Source: Chloroflexota bacterium (GTDB lineage: Bacteria > Chloroflexota > Limnocylindria > Limnocylindrales > CSP1-4). From it: DNA of 5,665 bases. The notes below the pieces were generated by a model that ran no database searches, was not told the origin of the DNA, and was given only the letters and a program-made list of their open reading frames with translations. Each line of letters starts with the position of its first letter. The stretch's first letter is position 1. Below are positions 1 through 4,547 of this stretch, in pieces. Location: assembly GCA_025355255.1 (NCBI GenBank), contig JANYAA010000357.1, forward strand, positions 1 through 5,665, given 5' to 3'. The position numbers were made by a program, and so were the translations under genes.

Positions 1-736
1 CCGTGGCGATTGGCGCGATCACCAGCGCCAGCAGCAGCTCACTCACGCCCATTACCGAGGCCAGCGCGTTCACCGCGTCAACAAACAGGTAGGCGCCGCC
101 CATGATGCAGGCGAGCGCGAACACCACCTGCGCGCCCACGATTCGCAGCCGTGGCACGGCTGGGTCGTGGCGATGGGCACCGCGGTCCAGCCGGTGAAAG
201 CGCAGCGGCGAGAGCTCATCCTCGCCTTCGCCCTCCGCCCGCTCATCGTCAAAGTGGCCCTTCACGTACCGCGCGTACCAGAGGATCAGCAGCACCGCCA
301 CAACCGGCTTGAGAAAGCCAAGGCCTAGGGGCAGGAACGCCGTGGAGATCGCCACCGCGTACGCAACGACGAAGTACCGGATGTCGTGGACCAGCACGCC
401 GGTGTCAACCGGCATCTCCGTGTCGAACCGACGGCGCCGACGGAAGGCGATGACACCCGCGCCCGTGACGAACATCGCGAGCGTTGACAGCATGAACGGC
501 GCGCCGAGGATCGCGCCGATGCCCACGGCGTCGGTCTTGGCGCCCCCGCCGCCAAACACGATGGCGATGATGGGGATCATGGTCTCGGGCAGTGCCGTGC
601 CGACCGCGGCCAGCACAGAGCCCACGGCGCCCTCAGCAAGCTCCAGCCTGCGTCCAAACCACTCGATGCCATTGGTGAACAGCTCCGCGCCCACCAGGAT
701 GACCACGAATGCGACGGCCAGCAGAATTGCGTCCAC
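1..736 (-). CDS. Sodium/calcium exchanger-family antiporter (3' end beyond window)
   Basis: Inner-membrane cation antiporter of the Na+/Ca2+ exchanger superfamily, expected to exchange Ca2+ (or a similar cation) for Na+ or H+. 245 codons are present and the reading frame runs off the left edge. Both family alpha-repeats are visible: the first contains GTALPET at residues 46-52, matching the family signature GTSxPE; the second begins GVSELLLALVIAPIAT at 230-245 and is cut just before its expected ELPE. Hydrophobic segments lie near residues 3-17, 36-61, 70-97, 121-153 and 198-218. A charged, His-containing loop (about 160-191) separates the two halves. The start is GTG at 736, chosen because GGGAGG (748-743) lies 6 nt upstream, inside the end of the DUF1634 gene; the gap to that gene's stop is 2 bp, so translation is probably coupled. 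The family call is firm; the ion specificity is inference. Confidence 0.85.
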   Translation of the reverse strand, partial: MDAILLAVAFVVILVGAELFTNGIEWFGRRLELAEGAVGSVLAAVGTALPETMIPIIAIVFGGGGAKTDAVGIGAILGAPFMLSTLAMFVTGAGVIAFRRRRRFDTEMPVDTGVLVHDIRYFVVAYAVAISTAFLPLGLGFLKPVVAVLLILWYARYVKGHFDDERAEGEGEDELSPLRFHRLDRGAHRHDPAVPRLRIVGAQVVFALACIMGGAYLFVDAVNALASVMGVSELLLALVIAPIAT

Positions 737-738
737 CG

Positions 739-1137
739 TCAGCCTCCCATGGCCTGCGCCGCGAGGACGGCCGCACTCAGCACGAGCACCACAAGCAGCG
801 ATACCAGCGCCAAGCGCCGATTCCCTGCTGCGAAGAATCCGACACCGGACACGACTACGCGCGCTACCGGCATGGCCATGACCACCAGCAGCCCACTCCA
901 GAGGAATCCGGCGGGACGAAGCGCGACAAGATCACCGGGAATGGACGACAGCGAGAACGCCGGGATGGCCGCCGTGAGCGGGTCAATCCCATGGGCAAGC
1001 ATCATCACTACGCCAGCCAGGATGAACACGACCGCCGCGCGTGTGCCAAGCGTGAGCAGTCGGGCGATCGCCGACTCCAGGCGGCGAGCCGTGTCGGCAC
1101 CTGCTCCAGGAGTGCCCGGCGTCGCAGCGAGGCTCAC
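739..1137 (-). CDS. DUF1634-type small membrane protein
   Basis: A 132-residue integral membrane protein of unknown function resembling the DUF1634 family, which is often encoded beside TSUP/TauE-SafE transporters. Three hydrophobic segments are visible at about 31-49, 77-98 and 108-128. The second ends in MPVARV (89-94), which corresponds to the TPvlRV motif I recall for the family, followed by a short basic turn (NRR, 106-108). The N-terminus (1-20) is soluble and Gly/Ala/Pro-rich. The start is GTG at 1137, whose last two bases form the start of the TSUP stop codon (GTGA overlap). No good Shine-Dalgarno is visible, which fits translational coupling to the upstream gene. Tight packing with the exporter suggests a partner or accessory subunit, but this is inference from context. 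The family assignment is by eye. Confidence 0.7.
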   Translation of the reverse strand: MSLAATPGTPGAGADTARRLESAIARLLTLGTRAAVVFILAGVVMMLAHGIDPLTAAIPAFSLSSIPGDLVALRPAGFLWSGLLVVMAMPVARVVVSGVGFFAAGNRRLALVSLLVVLVLSAAVLAAQAMGG

Positions 1138-1973
1138 TGCCCGAGTGCCTTGATCGCCATCTGAACAGCGTTGTAGATCATGACCACCACGAAGAGCAGA
1201 CGCAGCAGCCGGACGTCGATGCGAGCGGCGATGCGAGACCCAACGATGGCGCCTGCGAAGACGCCCAGCGCGGTAGGCCCGGCGATATATGGGTCAACCT
1301 GGCCGCGCAGCAGATAGATCACGGCGGAGGAGGTGGCCGTGATGCCGATCATCATGTTGCTTGTGGCGGTAGCCACCTTGAGCGGGACGCCCATGACGAG
1401 GTTCATCACCGGGACCTTCACGATGCCGCCGCCAACGCCCAGGATCGCAGAGACGACACCCGCAAACACGGAGCCTGCCATGCCCATGGGCAGACGCTGG
1501 ACGCTGTAGCCCTCCCCGCCTAGCGTTTCGGTGAAGCTCCCAGGCGCTGGAGCACCCGCTTCAGCGGCAGCAAACTCGGGGGAGCCCGGGGCTGGGGCAA
1601 CGGCCTGCGGCTTGCGGCCAGCGCGGAACATCGAGACCGCCACCCAGGTCAGCAGCGCGGCGAAGAGCGCGGCCAGCACACGGTCCGAGAGCAGGAAGGC
1701 CACGAGGCCGCCAGCCAGGGCGCCTGACGCGGTGAACAGCTCCAGCACCATGCCCAGACGCAGGTTCGCCGTGTGACGCTCAAGGTAGACGCCGGCCGAG
1801 GCGCTGGACGTCACGATCACGCAGACCAGCGAGACGGCAACCGCCTCGCGCAGCGGCAGCCCGAAGGCAAACGTCAGCAGCGGGACGATCAGGATCCCGC
1901 CACCGAGCCCGAGCAGCGAGCCGAAGACGCCTGCTGCGACGCCGCCGGCGAGCAGCACAAGCCCGGCGATCAC
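1134..1973 (-). CDS. TSUP family (TauE/SafE) membrane transporter
   Basis: A 279-residue inner-membrane protein of the TSUP family, whose members move sulfite, sulfoacetate or other small organic or sulfur anions. The internal duplication of the family is clear. Repeat 1 (about 15-63) has GLGGGILIVP followed by a turn ending GLPLREA. Repeat 2 (172-220) has GVGGGIVKVP followed by GVPLKVA, and both end in a TSS-containing helix (TSSASAGVY and TSSAVIY). An Ala/Pro/Glu-rich hydrophilic loop of about 40 residues (120-160) joins the halves. The start is GTG at 1973, the only ATG/GTG/TTG between the upstream in-frame stop and the first helix. It has no convincing Shine-Dalgarno, and a 6-bp hairpin sits 6 nt upstream. 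It follows rpsR after 57 bp and overlaps the DUF1634 gene by 4 bp. The substrate cannot be told from sequence. Confidence 0.88.
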   Translation of the reverse strand: MIAGLVLLAGGVAAGVFGSLLGLGGGILIVPLLTFAFGLPLREAVAVSLVCVIVTSSASAGVYLERHTANLRLGMVLELFTASGALAGGLVAFLLSDRVLAALFAALLTWVAVSMFRAGRKPQAVAPAPGSPEFAAAEAGAPAPGSFTETLGGEGYSVQRLPMGMAGSVFAGVVSAILGVGGGIVKVPVMNLVMGVPLKVATATSNMMIGITATSSAVIYLLRGQVDPYIAGPTALGVFAGAIVGSRIAARIDVRLLRLLFVVVMIYNAVQMAIKALGQ

Positions 1974-1979
1974 CGAGGA

Positions 1980-1996
1980 GCCGCCGAACTGGCGGC
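1980..1996 (-). promoter_or_regulatory. Hairpin just upstream of the TSUP start codon
   Basis: A perfect 6-bp stem (GCCGCC / GGCGGC) with a 5-nt loop (AGTTC in the minus-strand RNA) ends 6 nt before the GTG start of the TSUP gene. No T-run follows, so a simple intrinsic terminator is unlikely. It occupies the place where a Shine-Dalgarno would lie and could limit initiation there or punctuate the end of the ribosomal-protein part of the transcript. Short GC-rich stems also arise by chance in DNA this rich. Confidence 0.3.
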
Positions 1997-2030
1997 GCCC
2001 CCCGGCGTCTCGCCGTGGCGCTTCACGACG

Positions 2031-2303
2031 CTATGGGCGGAGGTGCTGCGGCGCGTACGGGAGCAGCGCCACGTGTCGGGCCCGCTTGAGGGCAACCGAC
2101 AGCTCGCGCTGGTGCGCGGCGCACGTCCCGGTCTTTCGTCGCGGCTCAATCTTGGCGCGCTCGGACAGGTAGCGGCGGAGGCGGTTGACCTCCTTGTAGT
2201 CAATCGCGGCCGTCTTGTCAGCGCAGAAGGAGCAGACCTTCCGGCGCCGACGGTCGCGGTACATGTCGTCGCGCTTCTTGCTGGGTCGCATCGCGGGGGG
2301 CAT
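2031..2303 (-). CDS. rpsR: 30S ribosomal protein bS18
   Basis: Ribosomal protein bS18, which binds bS6 on the platform of the 30S subunit. The 90-residue length and the whole core fit the family: basic N-terminus, [13 protein letters not shown] (18-30), [19 protein letters not shown] (34-52), [15 protein letters not shown] (54-68) and [11 protein letters not shown] (73-83). Cys24, Cys27, Cys61 and His64 are retained, so this is the cysteine-containing (C+, potentially zinc-binding) form. The start is ATG at 2303, preceded by AGGAG with 8 nt spacing. A second in-frame ATG four codons later would be 20 nt from that site and is less likely. It is third in the rpsF-ssb-rpsR order, 67 bp after ssb. 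The C-terminal seven residues after LLPY are a short lineage-specific tail. Confidence 0.97.
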   Translation of the reverse strand: MPPAMRPSKKRDDMYRDRRRRKVCSFCADKTAAIDYKEVNRLRRYLSERAKIEPRRKTGTCAAHQRELSVALKRARHVALLPYAPQHLRP

Positions 2304-2320
2304 TCGGGTGTCTCCTGGGT

Positions 2321-2356
2321 GGCGGGCAAGCCCGCCGAGGCGGCCGGTCAGGCCGC
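2321..2356 (-). promoter_or_regulatory. Tandem hairpins in the ssb-rpsR gap
   Basis: Two perfect stem-loops fill the ssb-rpsR intergenic stretch. One is GCGGCC/GGCCGC with a 5-nt loop (2340-2356). The other is GGCGGG/CCCGCC with a 4-nt loop (2321-2336), which can close to 7 bp around AA. They are 3 nt apart; the second ends 4 nt before the rpsR Shine-Dalgarno (2312-2316). Neither is followed by a T-run, so termination is doubtful. Possible roles are modulation of rpsR translation, mRNA stabilisation or RNase processing. The structures are seen; the role is inference. Confidence 0.4.
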
Positions 2357-2371
2357 GGAAGGGATCGTCAG

Positions 2372-2887
2372 TTAGAAGGGAAGATCGTCGAGATCGTCGG
2401 GCGCGGGTGCCGGCTGAGCAGACCGCGTCGGCCGCACTGCCGGGCCGCCGCTGGCGCCGCCACCGGAGTAGCCGCCGGACGACGTGCCTGCGGGCGTGCC
2501 TGCGGGCGTGCCCGAGGGGCCGCCCGCAAAGGCGCCGCCCTCGTCGTCGTTGCGGACACGGGCGTCCAGGCTGATCACGTTGTCGGCAGAGATCTCCAGC
2601 GACGTCCGCTTTTGGCCGTCCTTGCCCTCGAACTCTCGAGTGCGGAACCGGCCCTCAACGAACACCTTGTTGCCTTTGCGGAACTGCTCCGCGGTGCGCT
2701 CTGCGCGATCGCCCCAGACGGTGACGCGGAACCAATCGGTGCCCTCGTCCACCCACCCGCCGCTGCCGTCGGGCTTGCTGTGGCTGACGGCGACGCTGAA
2801 CTCCGTCACCGCCCGGCCATTGGGCGTGTAGCGCATCTCGGGATCACGCCCGAGGTTGCCGATGATCATCGCCTTCGCGAACGCCAT
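2372..2887 (-). CDS. ssb: Single-stranded DNA-binding protein SSB
   Basis: Bacterial SSB, which coats single-stranded DNA during replication, recombination and repair and recruits partners through its C-terminal tip. The 171 residues divide into an OB-fold (about 1-110) and a disordered Gly/Pro/Ser-rich linker ending in the conserved acidic tip DDLDDLPF (164-171). OB-fold landmarks are [18 protein letters not shown] (7-24), aromatic residues W45, W52, F53 and W58, and [14 protein letters not shown] (74-87). The start is ATG at 2887. GGGGAG lies 7 nt upstream and overlaps the end of rpsF, and homology begins exactly here, so the longer in-frame extension is rejected. It lies 13 bp after rpsF, co-transcribed between the two ribosomal protein genes, the usual bacterial arrangement. 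The linker contains a 12-bp tandem repeat coding for TPAG units. Confidence 0.97.
   Translation of the reverse strand: MAFAKAMIIGNLGRDPEMRYTPNGRAVTEFSVAVSHSKPDGSGGWVDEGTDWFRVTVWGDRAERTAEQFRKGNKVFVEGRFRTREFEGKDGQKRTSLEISADNVISLDARVRNDDEGGAFAGGPSGTPAGTPAGTSSGGYSGGGASGGPAVRPTRSAQPAPAPDDLDDLPF
2483..2518 (-). repeat. 12-bp tandem repeat in the ssb linker
   Basis: Two perfect copies of CGTGCCTGCGGG (plus-strand sense; 2483-2494 and 2495-2506) are followed by a degenerate third copy (2507-2518, CGTGCCCGAGGG). Read on the minus strand each unit codes for Thr-Pro-Ala-Gly, inside the disordered SSB linker (about residues 123-135). The unit is a multiple of three, so copy-number change by slippage would keep the frame. 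Confidence 0.8.
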
Positions 2888-2900
2888 CTCGGCTCTCCCC

Positions 2901-3344
2901 TCAGTCGATGGCCGCGGGCGCGGCCTCGCTCTCGGACTCGTCGATGCGCTCAACGGTGTCCATGTCGTCCTCGTCGTCGGAGGGCGGGAGGACCGACTCG
3001 AGATCATCGATGTCCGCGGAGCCGGCCGCATCGCGACGGGCCTTGACCGGGCGAACAGCGCGGGTCACGAGGGAGCGGAGGACATCCTCGGTGATCTGGA
3101 GGCTGTGCTCCAGCTCGGCGATCGCCTCAGCGGGGCTCTCAAACACCACAATGTGGTAGGAGCCATCGCGATAGCGATCGATCGGGTACGCGAGGCGGCG
3201 GCGGCCCCAGGGAGCCACCTTGATGATCTGCCCACCAGCCGAGACCACGTAGCGAGTGGTCCGGTCGATCAGGGCTGCTGCCCGCTCATCCGGCGCATCT
3301 GGCCGGAGGACGAGCATGAGTTCATAACGGCGCACGGCCTGCAT
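2901..3344 (-). CDS. rpsF: 30S ribosomal protein bS6 with acidic C-terminal tail
   Basis: Ribosomal protein bS6, partner of bS18 on the 30S platform. The ferredoxin-like core is clear: RRYELMLVLRPD (5-16), GGQIIKVAPWGRRRLAYPI (37-55), YHIVVFESP (63-71) and ITEDVLRSLVTR (84-95). At 147 residues it is much longer than the roughly 100 residues of a plain bS6. The extra part (about 103-147) is a low-complexity tail with 17 Asp/Glu. Start choice is uncertain: ATG at 3344 is used here, but AAGGAG lies only 2 nt before it. GTG at 3335 is 11 nt from the same site and would give VRRYELM, aligning exactly with the usual family N-terminus. The in-frame stretch further upstream shows no homology and crosses the promoter and leader. 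First gene of the rpsF-ssb-rpsR operon. Confidence 0.95.
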   Translation of the reverse strand: MQAVRRYELMLVLRPDAPDERAAALIDRTTRYVVSAGGQIIKVAPWGRRRLAYPIDRYRDGSYHIVVFESPAEAIAELEHSLQITEDVLRSLVTRAVRPVKARRDAAGSADIDDLESVLPPSDDEDDMDTVERIDESESEAAPAAID

Positions 3345-3346
3345 GT

Positions 3347-3354
3347 CTCCTTCC
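3347..3354 (-). promoter_or_regulatory. rpsF ribosome binding site, unusually placed
   Basis: GGAAGGAG on the minus strand lies 2 nt from the ATG at 3344 but 11 nt from the in-frame GTG at 3335. The first spacing is shorter than usual and the second at the long end of normal, so this site leaves the bS6 start open between the two codons. Confidence 0.6.
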
Positions 3355-3364
3355 AATGGGATCT

Positions 3365-3394
3365 GCCCCGGTGACGGACATGCCGAGCCGGAGC
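3365..3394 (-). promoter_or_regulatory. Leader hairpin of rpsF, candidate bS6:bS18 autoregulatory element
   Basis: In the minus-strand RNA, GCUCCGG (3394-3388) pairs with CCGGGGC (3371-3365) as 7 bp including one G-U. The 16-nt interior contains a further CGG/CCG pairing around CAUGU and an asymmetric internal loop (CU opposite UCA). It lies between the predicted transcription start and the rpsF ribosome binding site. Many bacteria have an rpsF leader RNA bound by the bS6:bS18 complex, with a CCG trinucleotide as a key element. This hairpin is in the right place and contains CCG, but I could not test it against the consensus. Confidence 0.4.
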
Positions 3395-3408
3395 CGAAAG
3401 GACGCCGA

Positions 3409-3417
3409 AGAATAGCA
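3409..3417 (-). promoter_or_regulatory. Probable rpsF promoter (extended -10)
   Basis: Minus strand TGCTATTCT: a -10 hexamer TATTCT (3414-3409) preceded by the extended-10 dinucleotide TG. No recognisable -35 lies 16-18 bp upstream, which the TG extension may offset. It would start transcription near 3402 and give a leader of about 58 nt containing the hairpin described at 3365-3394. Confidence 0.4.
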
Positions 3418-3445
3418 CGGGGTCCCGGCCACCCCCTCTCGGGTC

Positions 3446-3451
3446 TATGCT
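3446..3451 (+). promoter_or_regulatory. Possible -10 box for the nuclease gene
   Basis: TATGCT matches four of six consensus -10 bases and sits 52 bp before the chosen ATG, a normal distance. There is no convincing -35 box, so this is a weak candidate. Confidence 0.22.
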
Positions 3452-3490
3452 GGCGGTCTGGGCTCAGCGGAAGATCCGCGCCCACGCCAT

Positions 3491-3496
3491 GGGGGA
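3491..3496 (+). promoter_or_regulatory. Ribosome binding site of the nuclease gene
   Basis: GGGGGA lies 7 nt before the ATG at 3504. It decides this start over the in-frame ATGs at 3447 and 3489, neither of which has a site upstream. The chosen start also begins directly at a standard signal peptide. Confidence 0.55.
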
Positions 3497-3503
3497 ATAC
3501 AGC

Positions 3504-4184
3504 ATGCGAGTGCGCAGCCGCGCCGTCGCCATCCTCGCCGCACTCCTCATCGGTCTCGGCAGTGCGTCCGGAGCGGGCGCGGCACCGGCGTCGGCCGCCA
3601 GCAACGTAACCGCCCGCTGGCTGCTCTACCAAATCCCGGTGACCAACGAGACCGGCTGGAGCACGTACAACCGGGCCCTGTTCGACTACCCGGCGGATCT
3701 CAACGGCGACTGCCAGAACACGCGGGCTGAGGTCCTCATCGCCGAGAGCCGTGCGTCGGTAACCTACACCTCCGCACGCCACTGCTATGTCAGGACCGGG
3801 CGCTGGTACTCCTACTACGACGGCGTTTGGGGAACGCTTGCCAGCCGCTTCGAGCTGGATCACCTGGTCCCCCTGTACGAGGCGTGGATCTCCGGCGCGC
3901 GCCGCTGGACGACGGCGGATCGGCGCCGCCTCGCCAACGACACCGCGTTTGGCGCCACGCTCCAGATTGTCACTTCCGCCGTGAACCAGGCGAAGGGCGA
4001 GAAGGACCCGGCCAGCTGGCTTCCGCCACGCGCCAGCGCGCGCTGCACCTATGCAATCCGCTGGGTCCAGGTGAAGTACCGCTGGCGGCTCACGATGGAC
4101 TCGGCTGAGCGCGGTGTGCTCTCACGGCTGCTGTCAGGCACCTGCGGGGCCACGATGATCGCGGTGCCCGCGCGAGGCCGCTAG
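3504..4184 (+). CDS. Secreted HNH endonuclease family protein (DUF1524-like)
   Basis: A 226-residue exported protein resembling the secreted HNH nucleases of the DUF1524 group, expected to cut DNA (or RNA) outside the membrane. It has a Sec signal peptide: basic MRVRSR, hydrophobic core 7-19, and an Ala-rich region with likely cleavage between about residues 26 and 32. Family landmarks: YNRALFDYPADLNGDCQNTRAEVLI (55-79, split here only by position), FELDHLVPLYEAW (116-128) with D119-H120 as the probable catalytic pair, GARRW (131-135), LAND (143-146), NQAKGEKDPASWLPP (161-175) with N161 as a likely metal or active-site residue, and C181TY. Four cysteines (70, 94, 181, 214) could form two disulfides, fitting an extracytoplasmic location. 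Divergent from rpsF, convergent with the tRNA gene; it appears monocistronic. Nutrient scavenging or competition are possible roles, not shown. Substrate and exact subfamily are uncertain. Confidence 0.82.
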   Translation: MRVRSRAVAILAALLIGLGSASGAGAAPASAASNVTARWLLYQIPVTNETGWSTYNRALFDYPADLNGDCQNTRAEVLIAESRASVTYTSARHCYVRTGRWYSYYDGVWGTLASRFELDHLVPLYEAWISGARRWTTADRRRLANDTAFGATLQIVTSAVNQAKGEKDPASWLPPRASARCTYAIRWVQVKYRWRLTMDSAERGVLSRLLSGTCGATMIAVPARGR

Positions 4185-4190
4185 ACCCCA

Positions 4191-4203
4191 CCGCCCCGGG
4201 CGG
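4191..4203 (+). terminator. Weak hairpin after the nuclease gene
   Basis: CCGCC-CCG-GGCGG forms a 5-bp stem with a 3-nt loop 7 bp after the nuclease stop codon. It has no T-run, so it could at best be part of a non-canonical or Rho-assisted end. The rest of the 125-bp convergent spacer (4185-4309) shows no ORF and no classical terminator on either strand. Confidence 0.2.
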
Positions 4204-4309
4204 AAGGGCGCCCCGGCCGCTGGGGGGATAGCAGCCGAGGCACACCCGCAACCCTAGCGAGGGCTGCGCAGGGGCGCATCGGCCGTTCTGCCGAGAACCC
4301 CGTGCCAGA

Positions 4310-4396
4310 TGGTCCCGAGGGCGAGGTTCGAACTCGCACGAGGTTGCCCTCTGCGGTGTTTAAGACCGCTGCGTCTGCCTGTTCCGCCACCTCGGG
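4310..4396 (-). tRNA. tRNA-Leu (anticodon UAA)
   Basis: A complete class II tRNA of 87 nt including an encoded CCA. The acceptor stem is CCCGAGG (4396-4390) with CCTCGGG (4320-4314), fully paired, followed by discriminator A73 and CCA (4312-4310). The D-arm has GCG/CGC around a loop containing GG; the anticodon stem is GCGGT/ACCGC with loop CTTAAAC, giving anticodon TAA. The long variable arm pairs GAGG with CCTC around GCAA, and the T-arm is GCGAG-TTCGAAC-CTCGC. The long variable arm, A73 and UAA identify leucine (codons UUA, and UUG by wobble). It lies on the minus strand, convergent with the nuclease gene and divergent from the ABC transporter operon. Confidence 0.98.
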
Positions 4397-4405
4397 TCAG
4401 TGCCG

Positions 4406-4411
4406 ATCGTA
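4406..4411 (-). promoter_or_regulatory. Possible -10 box for tRNA-Leu
   Basis: TACGAT on the minus strand (five of six consensus bases) ends 9 nt before the tRNA 5' end, a normal position for a tRNA promoter with a very short 5' leader. A TTGCCG-like -35 lies 21 bp away, which is too far, so support comes from the -10 and its position only. Confidence 0.3.
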
Positions 4412-4461
4412 GCGCGCAACCGCGCCCGCACGCGGCAACCACCGCAACGGCACCGGACCGC

Positions 4462-4490
4462 TGCAAATGTCAATTCGCGGCGGGTGTAAC
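4462..4490 (+). promoter_or_regulatory. Possible promoter of the ABC transporter operon
   Basis: TGCAAA (4462-4467, three of six -35 bases) and TGTAAC (4485-4490, four of six -10 bases) are separated by 17 bp. Transcription would start near 4497 and give a leader of about 50 nt ending in a strong AGGAGG. This is the most AT-rich patch in the spacer, but the match is only moderate. Confidence 0.3.
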
Positions 4491-4547
4491 CTCCGCCCTC
4501 TCACAACGCGACGGCCTCGCTGTCTGCGGGGCCCCAGGAGGAACTGC

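Noticed and set aside
309..1164. Plus-strand open frames opposite the exchanger and DUF1634 genes
   Set aside because: Arg/Pro/Ser-rich shadow translations, whereas the minus strand gives coherent membrane proteins with family motifs.
1773..2375. Long plus-strand open frame across rpsR and the TSUP 5' end
   Set aside because: Shadow of rpsR and TSUP on the opposite strand; long stop-free frames are expected at this GC content.
2888..3031. In-frame upstream extension of ssb
   Set aside because: It is the alternative frame of the rpsF tail; the Shine-Dalgarno and SSB homology both support the start at 2887.
3345..3863. In-frame upstream extension of rpsF (open reading frame up to 3863)
   Set aside because: It has no homology, runs antisense through the nuclease gene, and crosses the promoter and leader; bS6 homology begins only near 3344.
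4231..4267. GCAGCC/GGCTGC inverted repeat in the convergent spacer
   Set aside because: A 25-nt loop and no T-run make it a poor terminator; no other site signature is present.
4279..4294. TCGGC/GCCGA hairpin downstream of the tRNA as its terminator
   Set aside because: Only 5 bp and not followed by a T-run on the minus strand; likely chance in GC-rich DNA.
4310..4396. tRNA gene as an integration (att) site
   Set aside because: No integrase, no direct repeat of the tRNA 3' end elsewhere in the window and no foreign-looking genes beside it.
4468..4473. Perfect TTGACA on the minus strand upstream of the tRNA
   Set aside because: No acceptable -10 lies 16-18 bp downstream (the sequence there is CCGTTG), and it is too far from the tRNA -10 candidate.
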